Positions 39,801-48,837 are shown, counted from the stretch's first letter. The stretch: 64,000 bases of DNA from Rhodopirellula baltica SH 1 (GCF_000196115.1 NC_005027.1:3410001-3474000), one strand, 5' to 3'. Notes: generated by a model from the sequence alone, not told the origin. Made by a program: numbers and translations.

Positions 39801-42800
39801 GCCGCATGAATCAAAATCGATTCATCATCTCGCAACCGAGCACACGTGTTCATGGCGTGATCCGCGGTCAGCCACGCGACTGGGATAGCTGATGCATCGA
39901 CCAAATCGATTGAAGCAGGAGCCTTCGCAACCAATGCGGCGTTGACCATGACATGTGTCGCAAAACCGCCGGGTGCGACTGCGATGACTTCGTCGCCGAT
40001 CGCGAATTCATCGACGTCTTCACCGACCGCTGTGACAACACCGCTGACTTCAGCCCCCAATGCCACCGGTCCCGGTGGCAATCCGGGATACAAGTCCAAC
40101 ACCTTCATCACATCGCTGAAGTTCAACCCGGCACCGGCAACTTGGATTTCGACTTCACCGACCCCCGGTTCACTCCGGCCGAACGCCTGATGCTTCAGTT
40201 CGTCGACTCCCGAAGCGGCACCTTTGGTCAGACGGCATGCGGGACGTTCATCCGATCCCAAAAGCGACGCCTGAAGTTCTCGGTGCATGTCGGTCACAAA
40301 ACGATGCACGTAACGCACGCCTTCCCGCAACATGACTTCGTCTTCCGCATCGTCCCGCAACCATTCAGCGGCCAAACCCTGCAAAGGAAAACTCGCGTTG
40401 GGGTCACAATCGACCAAACGTGTTCGCAGCGATCCGATTTCGCTCACGATGACCCGACCGATCCCGACCAAAGGCATTTGGATCGCCGAAACAGGCTGGT
40501 CTAGCTCATCGCCTGACTGAGCCCCCAGTGTAACCATGGTCAATCGTGTCTGCGGCCGATCAGCGATCGCCTCCCAGCTTTGGACCAAATTCAATGGAGC
40601 CCGTGTGGTTACGAGCGTGCTGTCTCGCAAAGCGTCACTGGCTTGCTTTGGAGACATCGCCTCCAACGACAGCGGATCCACCGCATCGATGGCCCACAGA
40701 TAAACCAAGTGCCAATTGTCGGTTGATGCAGATACTCCAAGCTCTTCCCACAATCGCGAAAACGATTGCGGATCATCGGCATCGACCCAATAACATTCTT
40801 GCGCGACCGATTTGTCACCGACAAATTGTGTCGGTTGCTGCGACGGGTCTTGGATGGGATGCACCCAAATGAATTCCTCGCGAGATTTGCCCCAACCACG
40901 AACGAGCTCATCCGCCAAATCCGCTGGAGAGAACACGACGAACTTTTCATTCTCCGTGACGGGGATTTCCTCCGAATCATCAACTTGCCAGCGATAGCGA
41001 TACATCAAGTCCTTGGTCGACTGCTCGCTCTCGGCGCCCACGCGGCGGCTTTCAAATCCAACGATTGACCCGACATGCGTTCCGTCGTCCAAGAACAAAT
41101 CCAAGTCCGCCAACAGGCGATGCTCTGTTTTCAGTCGAATTTTTGCGTGGACGGTCAGATCGCGATCCAAACCAGCCGACTGAATTTGCTCCAAATCGAT
41201 TTGGACGTCTTCCATTTCGTGCGGTAGATACAAACCGCCGGGCGAACGTCCAAACAGAGGATCGCAAACGACCATCGCGTGGAAGCAACTATCCAGCACC
41301 GCGGGATGAACGAGGTAAAGCGATGCCTCCGCATCAAACGCCGGCGTGCGAACAGATTCATCTAGCCGCACCGTCGCAATCGACTCTCCGTCACGCCGGA
41401 CGCCTTGCCGGATTCCTTGGAACGCAGGTCCGTAGTTCAACCCAATCGACTGGCAATAGTCATAGCAATCTTTGGCATTGAACGATTGCAAACATCGCTC
41501 TCGACCGGCAACTAATTCCGCACGCTTGGTATCGGCATCAATCGGCGACGGAGTCCCATGAGTTGCAGCAAGAAGTGACGTCCAAGCCTCGCCGGGAATC
41601 TCACGGTATCGAATCTCAATCGAACGCCGATCACCCGCCAGAGAGGTTTCCAATCGATGTGGTTGCGACTCATCCAGAATCAGAGCATTAAGCAATTGCA
41701 AACGCTGCAAGCGAATTCGATTCGGTGCAGGATCACCAGCCAATTCGCTCGCTCGTGAAAGCACCGAAAGCGTTCCTGCCAGTGACATTTCGAGCCCTGC
41801 AGCGGCAGGGAACATCGCCGCACTGCGGACTCGGTGATCGAACAGATAAGCTTGATTGTCCCCGTCAATTCGGCCGCGGAATACTGGATCGGCCGAAGAG
41901 CCTGGGTCACCCAGTAACGGGTGAACCGATGTCATCAGTCGGCTACGCCGTGATTGCTCCGATTCCGTCCACAAACTCTGACGCTGCATTGGATAGAGCG
42001 GAAGCTCCGCCCGCTCACTTGGCCGCGAAATCAATCCCGACCAATCCAGGTCAAATCCGAACGAGAACAGGTCACTGACTCCGTCCAGCCACTGACTCTC
42101 GTCATGGTCAAACAATTCCAAATGGCCGGCAGTTGGATCGGGCTTTGGGCGGCGTGCCGTTGCGATCAATTGGATGTTCTGTGACGTGTGGCCGTAACAC
42201 TCCGTCGTCGCGAAAGCCAGCACCGGATGCGGACCGAGTTCGACTCCGACGCCATAGCCGGACCTTGCCGCCGTCATGACCGCATCGGCAAATCGAACAC
42301 CTTTTCGTACGTTCGTCCACCAATAATCACCAGCCAAGGAATCCAATTCGTCGATGGCATGCCCCGTCACGGTCGAGATCATCGGCGTGTGCAGAGGCCG
42401 AGTCTGAATCCCATCAAGTGACCGCAACAATTCTTCGCGAACGGGATCCATTTGCGGACTGTGGAACGCGTACTCGACTGCCAAGCGTCGACAAAAAATG
42501 CCATCTTCTTCGATGGAAGTCGCCAATCGTTCAATCGCTTCGCTGTCGCCCGACAAAGTGATCGATGCCGGGCCATTGACCGCCGCGATTGCAACGGACT
42601 CGGGCATTTCCGGATCGATTTTTGCGAGTTCCGCAATTCGCTTCGTAGCTTCTTGCTCGGTCAGTCCCACGGCGATCATGGAGCCGCGACTGGTTGCCAG
42701 ATCCATTGTTCGGCCGCGATGGATTGCCACTCGACAGGCATCCGCAAAATCCAATCCACCTGAAAGATGAGCCGCAGCGATTTCGCCGACACTGTGCCCA

Positions 42801-44800
42801 ATGATCAAACTCGGCCGAACACCAACCGACGCCCACATCTCCGCTTGTGCAACTTGGATCGCAAACAACGCAGGCTGCGCAATCGATGTGCGATTCATCC
42901 GAGTCGTTTCCGAATCGCGATGAAGCTCTTCGATCAACGACCATTCCGACGCATGTTTTCGAAACTCGGCATCAATGCGTTCAATGGTCTTCCGAAACAC
43001 CATGTTGTCTCGATAGAGCCCACGTCCCATCGCCCACCATTGTGGCCCTTGTCCGCAACACAAAAACACGATGCCCCGATCGCGTTCTTCACTGGTCAAT
43101 CGTGATGGAACTACGGCGGCCTCATTCGCATTGTCATTCGACCGTAACGACTCTGACAAATGAGTCAGCTCATCTCGTAGCGACTCGAAGTCTTCGCCGA
43201 CAACCAATGTGCGGACATCGTGGTGCGTTCGGTAGTGAGCCGCGGTTCCAGCAACTGCGACCATACCGAGAGAATCTTCACCGACCTCGGTATGTTCCGA
43301 CAGCCATTCGTTCCAGTGACTTGCGACATTCGCAAGAGACTTCCGGTCCGTTGCCGAAACGGGCAAGACAAACGCACTAGTGTTCCGATTCGAACTTTCC
43401 GCCGCACGGCCTGAATCAAGCACAACCGAAGCTTTCGATTTTGAACGCCGCGGTGCTTCTTCGACAATCACATGTCCATTGGCGCCACCGTAACCGAAAC
43501 CATTGATGCCCGCGATTCGTGCCGGACCATCTGCGTCCCAGGATTCCAAGTCGGTTGGTATGTGAAGGTTCCACCCGCTCAGATCGATTTCGGGATTCGG
43601 CGTCTGCAGATGCAGGTGAGGCGGAATGGCCTGGTGGTGCATCGATAGCGCGACCTTGATCAAACTCGCGATTCCCGCACCGGCTTCCAGGTGACCAATG
43701 TTGGTTTTCACCGACCCGATGCGGCAAGGTGCTTCGCGTTTCTGACTGCTCGATGCAATGACTCGCCCGAGCGCCCCCGCTTCGATCGGATCACCAACAG
43801 CGGTCCCGGTTCCATGAGCTTCAAAGTACTGGACGTCTGCCGGATCCACCTCGGCCAACTCGCACGTGCGTTTGACCAATCGTTCTTGTTGCTCACCACT
43901 GGGGACGGTCAACCCAGGTGTTCTGCCGTCTTGGTTCAGTGCTGTTGCTCGAATCGTGCAATAGATTCGGTCGCCATTTTTCTGCGCTTCACGAAGCGGC
44001 TTCAGCATCACCATTCCCGCGCCTTCGCTACGGGCATAACCATTGGCGCGCGAATCAAATGTCTTGCAACGACCGTCGGGCGACAACACGCCAAGCTGGC
44101 TGAAAGCTACGTAAAAATCGGGCATGATCAGCGCATTGACCCCGCCGGCAAGTGCCGTCTCGGCTTCGCCGTTCCAGATCGCTTGGCAGGCCATGTGCAA
44201 CGCAACCAAAGACGAAGAGCATGCTGTGTCAACAGCAACGCTTGGACCTCGCAAATCAAAGCAATACGAGATGCGATTGGCGGCGATGCTGCTGGATGAT
44301 CCGGTGTTCGTGTACGGCCCCAACTCACCACGATCTTCAAAACTCAGGCTGGCAACCGCGTAATCGATGCTGCTGATTCCAGTGAACACGGCGACCGGTC
44401 GACCGGCCAGCGAACCCAGTGGCGCACCGCCGTCTTCAATTGCCCGATAGGCAACTTCCAACAGCATCCGCTGCTGGGGATCCATCGCCGCCGCTTCACG
44501 GGGCGAGATACCAAACAACGTCGGGTCGAATTGGTCGATGCCGCGAACGTAGCCGCCCCATTGGCTCTGGGTTTTACCAAGCATTGGTTCCTCGGGCCGA
44601 TAGAACTTCTTCAGGTTCCATCGGTCCTCGGGGGTTTTGGAGATGGCATCTGTTCCCGATGCCAGCAGGTCCCAAAACGCGGATGGATCATTCGCATCCC
44701 CGGGGAAGCGACAACCGATGCCCACAACGGCAAGTGGTTCGTTCCTCACGCCAATCCCTATCTTCGAAAAGTTCGTTTGTGTCCTAGGTCGATCGCTCAC
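33803..44800 (-). CDS. Hybrid type I polyketide synthase/NRPS: KS-AT-DH-ER-KR-ACP-C-A-PCP-TE
   Basis: 3665 residues. KS (C194 in DTACSSS, H329, H370); AT (S670 in GHSVGE; YAFHS suggests malonyl); DH (H989 with Ser replacing Gly in HxxxGxxxxP, D1170); a KR structural half at ~1275-1520; ER (~1545-1850); KR (GGLGGFG, Y2015; LED suggests B type); ACP (S2174 in GLDSL). Then C (HHIVVDFW, H2382), A (~2780-3265; YTSGTTGVPKG, NCYGPTE, YLTGDQG; Asn/Gly-rich insertion at 2878-2895), PCP (S3318) and TE (S3471 in GWSVGG, His near 3627). One fully reducing PKS module, perhaps iterative, should pass an acyl chain to one amino acid and release it. Start is a GTG 3 nt after the permease gene. The product is unknown. 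Confidence 0.95.
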   Translation of the reverse strand: MSDRPRTQTNFSKIGIGVRNEPLAVVGIGCRFPGDANDPSAFWDLLASGTDAISKTPEDRWNLKKFYRPEEPMLGKTQSQWGGYVRGIDQFDPTLFGISPREAAAMDPQQRMLLEVAYRAIEDGGAPLGSLAGRPVAVFTGISSIDYAVASLSFEDRGELGPYTNTGSSSSIAANRISYCFDLRGPSVAVDTACSSSLVALHMACQAIWNGEAETALAGGVNALIMPDFYVAFSQLGVLSPDGRCKTFDSRANGYARSEGAGMVMLKPLREAQKNGDRIYCTIRATALNQDGRTPGLTVPSGEQQERLVKRTCELAEVDPADVQYFEAHGTGTAVGDPIEAGALGRVIASSSQKREAPCRIGSVKTNIGHLEAGAGIASLIKVALSMHHQAIPPHLHLQTPNPEIDLSGWNLHIPTDLESWDADGPARIAGINGFGYGGANGHVIVEEAPRRSKSKASVVLDSGRAAESSNRNTSAFVLPVSATDRKSLANVASHWNEWLSEHTEVGEDSLGMVAVAGTAAHYRTHHDVRTLVVGEDFESLRDELTHLSESLRSNDNANEAAVVPSRLTSEERDRGIVFLCCGQGPQWWAMGRGLYRDNMVFRKTIERIDAEFRKHASEWSLIEELHRDSETTRMNRTSIAQPALFAIQVAQAEMWASVGVRPSLIIGHSVGEIAAAHLSGGLDFADACRVAIHRGRTMDLATSRGSMIAVGLTEQEATKRIAELAKIDPEMPESVAIAAVNGPASITLSGDSEAIERLATSIEEDGIFCRRLAVEYAFHSPQMDPVREELLRSLDGIQTRPLHTPMISTVTGHAIDELDSLAGDYWWTNVRKGVRFADAVMTAARSGYGVGVELGPHPVLAFATTECYGHTSQNIQLIATARRPKPDPTAGHLELFDHDESQWLDGVSDLFSFGFDLDWSGLISRPSERAELPLYPMQRQSLWTESEQSRRSRLMTSVHPLLGDPGSSADPVFRGRIDGDNQAYLFDHRVRSAAMFPAAAGLEMSLAGTLSVLSRASELAGDPAPNRIRLQRLQLLNALILDESQPHRLETSLAGDRRSIEIRYREIPGEAWTSLLAATHGTPSPIDADTKRAELVAGRERCLQSFNAKDCYDYCQSIGLNYGPAFQGIRQGVRRDGESIATVRLDESVRTPAFDAEASLYLVHPAVLDSCFHAMVVCDPLFGRSPGGLYLPHEMEDVQIDLEQIQSAGLDRDLTVHAKIRLKTEHRLLADLDLFLDDGTHVGSIVGFESRRVGAESEQSTKDLMYRYRWQVDDSEEIPVTENEKFVVFSPADLADELVRGWGKSREEFIWVHPIQDPSQQPTQFVGDKSVAQECYWVDADDPQSFSRLWEELGVSASTDNWHLVYLWAIDAVDPLSLEAMSPKQASDALRDSTLVTTRAPLNLVQSWEAIADRPQTRLTMVTLGAQSGDELDQPVSAIQMPLVGIGRVIVSEIGSLRTRLVDCDPNASFPLQGLAAEWLRDDAEDEVMLREGVRYVHRFVTDMHRELQASLLGSDERPACRLTKGAASGVDELKHQAFGRSEPGVGEVEIQVAGAGLNFSDVMKVLDLYPGLPPGPVALGAEVSGVVTAVGEDVDEFAIGDEVIAVAPGGFATHVMVNAALVAKAPASIDLVDASAIPVAWLTADHAMNTCARLRDDESILIHAASGGVGLAAIEVAQELGVEVFATAGSDHKRDHVRSMGVEHVHDSRSLNFVSEIANLTEARGEPGIDAILNSLPGEAIPAGMSLLRVGGRFLEIGKRDIYADQSLGMYPLRNNLAFFAIDLDQLFQQQAIRMGKRLREVVQKFNSKIYRGHEPKRFEATEAASAFRFMQQAKHIGKVIVDYTSPPAKVRARDDGEFQFRADGTYWLAGGLGGFGLRVADWMSESGAGTLVLSGRSKTVREQAVSVIERMRSRGTQVVVLPCDITDPDDIQRTLDQIDEELPPLRGVLHTAMVLEDKMIVDLDRETLDRVLWPKVLGGWNLHQATRNRVLDQFILFSSLSSVFGHAGQANYSAANALLDGLAHHRRVSGLPATVINWGHLGEVGYLAEREELSERLRRQGVLDFSSTEATECLARALHRGSTQCSVLRMDWSRWRGLGLTKDVSPRFAHLIRGGNDAEQTINGESLRQIPASDRERCLHEVVSVKLASLLGGNVAELDADRPMLEMGLDSLMAVELRNWIEGQLQLKLQIGALMRGSSLRSLVATLSDSLAVETGDALGSSTHLGAGVQVDIADDPAMQDRQRYPMSDQQTGLWYAFRRNRNGTAFNVFLPTRLRSPLDVDALRKSIEGVVQRHAALRTTFTDSSGELQQIVHDELKPDFVVEDWSTSNGRMHTEDELLQSVVAETQRPFDLQNGPMMRIRLFRLAEDDWVVVATTHHIVVDFWSLILILGEIKQFYPQYLVGDSPAIVPPEKDYFELVLRQRHLLNSPRGQSLKEYWTTTLADVPKVLEIPTDRIRPTTFTQSAKVAGIECAEEVGVAINRVARQAQVTSSSVVMAALQVMLKRASGQDKFVIGSPFAGRTYSDLEDTVGFFVNMLPLVADVSGNPTFVDLVRRAGDRLVDSMQHEEYPFAQIVRDVDPPRDTGRSPLIQVSCTFEKAHVREEEGRAGYLFPSATEVKEIGGLKQESFPVPHQTCHYDWEFIFEMTGDHLGGMIVYCQDLYEADTMRAMADQFVALLGKLVAEPDAPIDTIQTIEVASRPSGNSNASRNGAAKNEHQTLNALIADAANRTDQSMESESHARSIAGSNGRRSFNRLFRSPKLKPASPSLSYSAESIAPGSIATRELIARRLRSHHVELGDFVPVLAKPGKRAVDLILSLQQIGAVPVPLDATRPSVLLDLVLKQTNAKTIVVDDPGDIEISGVRKLTWDQLTGTQNGASNGNGKSSANGNAKSTVVSSSDAAYVIYTSGTTGVPKGVIVSHGAIANTLRWRGRITPLNSADKMLMPLSHQFDAGLGMTLFAYSQGADVIWPSAENVADLDSIVEQIIRDEVTVLVGVPSWIDLIASHRKFAHCHSLRHVWIGGESMPESLPRLIRRSSEAQIWNCYGPTEAAVEATAYRINDVHSDRRIPVGLPADHTDVVVVDSNHLEVPPTFAGEIALVGAGLADGYLGDESLTEQRFVNLPDGRRAYLTGDQGRRRVDGLVEVLGRMDRQIKVGGYRIEPTEIETVLRDHPAVAQVAVVPRHVGDSAATKLIAFIQLDSVDAIASSSTNGTVEHQASWNDVVLLLQHHVAEHLPPYKRPAHMQQVESFETTASGKVDLNALPEFAPDASDLSVHQPPRTDLEQHLADRWTDVLGVHSIGINQSFFEFGGSSLQAAMLTNRLSEDLGVDVPSSLLFDLADISAMAGRLASLYPSELSRRFGQASVDFYADESHLRNNGLNELLAPLKVTGDRTPLFMVHPPGGIVVCYRELAAHLPDDQPMYAIRARGLHGKEELPPTMQAMAAEYVEAIRSVRPEGPYVIGGWSVGGVIAMEVAQQLIADGNEVEGLILLDSSIPSGASDLVPAEDQTNVGLEYGIDLSLDELLQLPSEEQLPFLWQHAEKLGVLDQNTPADVAARAIDDLKTLFHHHLKLTTQYKMQPIETRIVLFRPTDVPFETEGSADRGWSHLAEGIDVISTPGHHHSMVQDPHVKQLAQSICETLDANSLASEANSNVSHAGG

Positions 44801-44803
44801 CGG

Positions 44804-45943
44804 TCATCCCTGGTGGCGAAGAGCATCGGTCGGTCGCATTTGCGACGCACGCCAAATGGGCAACGATGCCCCCAAAATCCCTATCCCTAAACCAACCACC
44901 ATTCCTCGAACCCACACGCTGGTCGCGATGGTCGGTTGCAGCAATCCACCGGTTGCCTCACTGTTTGCTAATACATTGAGCAACAAGCTGGCACCAATCC
45001 CGCCGAAGACAGAGGCCAACAAAGCGAGCATCACCGATTCACACAAAATCACGCCGGCGATTCGCTTGGCTGGCCAGCCGATCGCTCGCAGAATTCCAAT
45101 TTCACCGGTCCGCTCCAAAACACTGGTCATCATCGTGTTGAGCGTTCCGATTGCACCAACCAACAACGCGATCGTCGATGTCATCCAAGCCATCGCGCCG
45201 GCCAGTTGCATTCGAGTGTCGGACCGCACAAATTCATCCGTTGCTAGTGGCAACAACTTTGCGTCCACCGCAGTGATCCGCTTCACGACAGAATCGACCT
45301 GCCTTGCTTCGATTGACTCATCCAACACCACGTTGATGTATGTGATTTGCCCGTCCCTTCCGGCCAACTCCTGAAGTTGCTTCAGCGGCACAATCATGGA
45401 ACCGTTTTCCCAAACGTTTCCGCTTTGAAAAACACCCGCGACTAAGAACGGTTCGTCGAACAAATTCAAGACCGCGCCGGGCTCGCAATCCAACCGGCCT
45501 GCCAAGTTCTCACCCAAGTAAACCTGTCCGATCGTCGGGACGCCTTCAGCCATCCCTGCATTGGCAGCACGCATTTTATAATCGGTGAACAACCACGAAT
45601 CCGTCCGCATACCCATCGCCGGGATCCCATAAACCTGCTGGTCTTCCGCCGACAAAGTTTCTAGCAAGACCCCTGCCGCATCGGAGACGCCTTCTACCTG
45701 GGCAACATCCGCGACATAAGACTCTTCCAGTGAACTGCTCAATCGATCCGCCGATCCCTGTCGTGAGACAACGACGTCGACGCGGTGCGATTCGTACACG
45801 CCTCGAAAGGACTCCGTGAACCCTTCGGCCACGCCCGACAAAGCCATCACCGAACCGATCGCCGTGGCCAATGCCATCAGCGTCAGCCCCGTTCGCAGCG
45901 GTCGCCGCCACAGGCCTTTGAGCACGAAACCAAAGTAGGTCAA
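44804..45943 (-). CDS. FtsX/MacB-type ABC transporter permease
   Basis: 379 residues. One N-terminal helix (TGLTLMALATAIGSVMALSG), a large extracytoplasmic domain, then three helices with SVLERTGEIGILRAIGWP between, which is the MacB/FtsX arrangement. The start is a TTG at 45943 preceded by AGGTGAT, a plausible ribosome site. It ends 3 nt before the megasynthase. No ABC ATPase gene is adjacent, so the partner must be encoded elsewhere. By context it may export the PKS-NRPS product or a lipoprotein. Confidence 0.87.
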   Translation of the reverse strand: MTYFGFVLKGLWRRPLRTGLTLMALATAIGSVMALSGVAEGFTESFRGVYESHRVDVVVSRQGSADRLSSSLEESYVADVAQVEGVSDAAGVLLETLSAEDQQVYGIPAMGMRTDSWLFTDYKMRAANAGMAEGVPTIGQVYLGENLAGRLDCEPGAVLNLFDEPFLVAGVFQSGNVWENGSMIVPLKQLQELAGRDGQITYINVVLDESIEARQVDSVVKRITAVDAKLLPLATDEFVRSDTRMQLAGAMAWMTSTIALLVGAIGTLNTMMTSVLERTGEIGILRAIGWPAKRIAGVILCESVMLALLASVFGGIGASLLLNVLANSEATGGLLQPTIATSVWVRGMVVGLGIGILGASLPIWRASQMRPTDALRHQG

Positions 45944-46251
45944 CGGATCACCTGGAAATCAAAAACGAAACATCTGGACAAACAATTCGATGACAGAGCC
46001 AGAGCACTTCCGCTGGGAAACGACGTAGGAAACGGAACAACATAGGAAAACAGCGTGGTGCGAAACACACCGTGAATCAGGGCCTTGTTCACGTTCCACC
46101 GCAGATCGATTAGACGACAAATCGGCTCAAAATCAGTGGTTCAAAGGTACCACCCATCGTTGGATCACGAAAACCCTCTGAATTTTGGCTATCGTAGTGA
46201 CGACGTTCAAACGTCCCCTCCCCAAATCCCCTCTCTCCCGCAAGTGACCCC
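45944..46251. other. Divergent intergenic region
   Basis: 308 bp between the permease and hydrolase genes. It should hold the promoter of the megasynthase operon and of the hydrolase. I see no gene or RNA; the only structure is the 14-bp inverted repeat listed next. Confidence 0.5.
46202..46215. promoter_or_regulatory. 6-bp inverted repeat, possible operator
   Basis: GACGTTCAAACGTC has perfect 6-bp arms separated by 2 nt, 36 bp upstream of the hydrolase start codon, a normal place for a dimeric repressor site. It may be chance. Confidence 0.3.
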
Positions 46252-47370
46252 ATGCCGAGTTTCACACCCTCGTTCCCTTCATTGCGAGAATCTCGCCTGA
46301 AAACCCACGCCCTGTCTGCCGTCTCCGCCGCTCTGGCCGGATGGGCCCTTCTCTTCCCTTCCATCGTCACAGCCCAAACCCGTGGGCCAGCCGAAAACGC
46401 CGGCAAACAAGATCGTTTTCAGATTACCGCACGGGCATCCGAGATCGATCCGCGTGTGAAGGCCTACCCAGAAATCAACTACCTGATCGAAGACGCGAAG
46501 GGAAAACCTGCCGATCAGCAGCAGGCGATGTTCAACCCCAACGTCAATTCTCGCGGCCAATTGGTGATTTGGTTGATGGGCCACAACTCTCAATTGTTCG
46601 AAAAGTTGGGCGACTATGGCCTGCATGCGATTCGAGTCCACTACGCGAACAAGTGGTTCAGCATCTGCTGCCAAGAAAATCCAGTTCCACCGACCTGTCG
46701 CGGAAACATGCGGCTGGAAGCGGCCACCGGCGAAGACTACACCGACGAAGTTGACTTGGCCAAACCTGATGGGATGTCCGAACGAGCTTTCCAATTCGTT
46801 CGCTGGCTGGCCGAGCGAAACTCACCGGGAAACTGGGAGCAATTCCTCAACGAAGACCGAACGGACCTGAACTGGGACAAAGTCATTGTCGCTGGCAGCT
46901 CCCACGGTTCGACGACCGCCTCGCGATTCGCGAAACACCAACGCGTCGCTCGCGTGGTCGCTTTGTGTGGACCTCGTGATCAGTATCAAAATTGGCAAGC
47001 CCTTCCATCCGCGACGCCGCCCAATCGCTATTTCGCGTTCTCGCATGTGTTGGATGGTGGCTGGGTCGATGACCACTATTGCCGCAGCTGGGAAATGCTC
47101 GGACTCAACGCGTTTGGCCCAATCGTCAATGTGGACGAACAGTCGCCACCCTACGGGCACACGCGTCGCTTGATCACCGACTTCGATGTCAACGGAGACG
47201 CCAAGCGGGCCCACAGCAGTGTTCAACCAGGTCGCTCCGCCGCCAAAGATCCTCAAACAGGCGAATACAAACACGAGGCGGTCTGGCGATACCTATTCAC
47301 TCATCCGGTTGATCAAGTCGGAACGCCGGTCGATCGAGATCCCGACTGCACTCACGACCAAAAACAGTGA
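46252..47370 (+). CDS. Secreted alpha/beta hydrolase-like protein, BPSS1187 family
   Basis: 372 residues. The N-terminal signal peptide ends near VTAQT. The central sequence has LVIWLMGHNSQLFEKLGDYG and a nucleophile-elbow-like VIVAGSSHGSTTASRFAKH (G.S.G), followed by LCGPRDQYQNW. It resembles the BPSS1187 family of alpha/beta-hydrolase-like proteins; a final catalytic His may be in PPYGHTRRL. Substrate and role are unknown. It is convergent with the DUF1501 gene. Confidence 0.7.
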   Translation: MPSFTPSFPSLRESRLKTHALSAVSAALAGWALLFPSIVTAQTRGPAENAGKQDRFQITARASEIDPRVKAYPEINYLIEDAKGKPADQQQAMFNPNVNSRGQLVIWLMGHNSQLFEKLGDYGLHAIRVHYANKWFSICCQENPVPPTCRGNMRLEAATGEDYTDEVDLAKPDGMSERAFQFVRWLAERNSPGNWEQFLNEDRTDLNWDKVIVAGSSHGSTTASRFAKHQRVARVVALCGPRDQYQNWQALPSATPPNRYFAFSHVLDGGWVDDHYCRSWEMLGLNAFGPIVNVDEQSPPYGHTRRLITDFDVNGDAKRAHSSVQPGRSAAKDPQTGEYKHEAVWRYLFTHPVDQVGTPVDRDPDCTHDQKQ

Positions 47371-47389
47371 GCGTGACCGACCGCCCTCG

Positions 47390-48832
47390 CTAGATGAGGT
47401 CGGTGAGAACGTGACCATGCACATCAGTCAATCGACGGTCAACACCGTCGTGTCGCACCGTCAGTTGGGTGTGATCAATTCCCAACTGATGCAAGATGGT
47501 CGCATGAATGTCGTAAACCTGAGTCGTATGGGCTCGGTCGAGCGGCTTGTAACCCCAAGGGTCTGATTCGCCTGACGTGACACCGCCCCGAATTCCGCCA
47601 CCGCACATCCAATTGGTGAACACGTAAGGATTGTGATCGCGTCCTTTCTGACCTTGCGTGCTCGGCATGCGGCCGAATTCAGTTGTCCACAGAACGATCG
47701 TGTCATCCAGCAATCCGGTTCGCTTTAAGTCTTTGATCAATGCGGCGGTGCCAACCGCCATGCCGTGGGCCAGCGGACCGTGGTCACGCTGAATGTCTTC
47801 GTGCGAATCCCAGTTGCGTCTGGGAAAGCCGTTGTCGTTTCCAGACCAGATCTGAACGAACCGGACGCCACGCTCAAGCAAACGACGCGCGATCAAACAC
47901 TTTCTCCCAAAGTACTCGGCCTCTTCGGCTGGATTGATCTGGTCCGGATAGGTTGCGCCCATCCGATCCAGCCCGTACATCTTCATCGTCTCGGCGGTCT
48001 CACCTGAAATGTCCAATGCCTCGGGTGCATGCAACTGCATCGCTGCCGCCAACTCATAGGATCGAATGCGAGCTTCCAGCCGTGAATCACCCGGGCGTTC
48101 TTGCAGGTAGCGATCATTCATTCGATTCAACATCGCCAATCCTTCTCGATCACCTCGTGCCGAAATGAAGTCAGCTCGTGCGGTGAGGTCATCAATCGGG
48201 TTTGCACGCTGTGGAAAAATCGTGGTCCCTTGCGCCGATGCGGGCAAAAAAGCTGCTCCCCAATTCTTCGGTCCATTGCTAGCGAAACCTCGGTGATCGG
48301 GCAGCACGACAAATGTGGGTAGGTTCTCGTTGATCGCGCCAAGACCATAGCTGACCCATGAACCCATTCCGGGGAACCCTGGCCGCTGAAATCCGGTCGC
48401 TTGCAGATAAGTGGCCTGAGAATGCACGCCAGTCTTTCCGACCATGTTGTGAACGAATGCAATGTCGTCAACACAGTCACCCAGCGGGGCCACCACCTCA
48501 CTGAGCATCTTGCTCGATTCACCATAGGGCGAGAAACGGAATGGCGATTTCATCCATGGCCCAAGACCGTCTTGGAAAGTCTCAACCGGTTCGCCGAAAT
48601 CAGATTGCTGCCCGTGCAGCTTCTCGAGCAATGGTTTGTGATCCCACAAATCAATGTGGCTGGCTGCTCCCGCCATGAACAGTTGCACCACACGTTTCGC
48701 CTTGGGCGGATGGTGCAGCACTTTCACCGCGCCACCACCAGCCGCCTCCGATTCGTTTTGCAACAGGACCGCCATCGCGAGGGCCCCAAAGTTGGTGCTC
48801 GCCTGTTGGACAAACTCTCTTCGACTTGGCAT
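47390..48832 (-). CDS. DUF1501 protein (Tat-exported sulfatase-like)
   Basis: 480 residues. A twin-arginine start (SRREFVQQASTNFGALAMA) directs Tat export. The body is DUF1501, a planctomycete-abundant relative of the alkaline phosphatase/sulfatase fold: LFMAGAASHIDLWDHKP, VVLPDHRGFASNGPKNWG, RRNWDSHEDIQRDHGPLA and TTEFGRMPSTQGQKGRDHN. It starts 5 bp after the PSD1 gene, and this pair is typical of the phylum. Its chemistry is unproven. Confidence 0.92.
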   Translation of the reverse strand: MPSRREFVQQASTNFGALAMAVLLQNESEAAGGGAVKVLHHPPKAKRVVQLFMAGAASHIDLWDHKPLLEKLHGQQSDFGEPVETFQDGLGPWMKSPFRFSPYGESSKMLSEVVAPLGDCVDDIAFVHNMVGKTGVHSQATYLQATGFQRPGFPGMGSWVSYGLGAINENLPTFVVLPDHRGFASNGPKNWGAAFLPASAQGTTIFPQRANPIDDLTARADFISARGDREGLAMLNRMNDRYLQERPGDSRLEARIRSYELAAAMQLHAPEALDISGETAETMKMYGLDRMGATYPDQINPAEEAEYFGRKCLIARRLLERGVRFVQIWSGNDNGFPRRNWDSHEDIQRDHGPLAHGMAVGTAALIKDLKRTGLLDDTIVLWTTEFGRMPSTQGQKGRDHNPYVFTNWMCGGGIRGGVTSGESDPWGYKPLDRAHTTQVYDIHATILHQLGIDHTQLTVRHDGVDRRLTDVHGHVLTDLI

Positions 48833-48837
48833 CGGGT

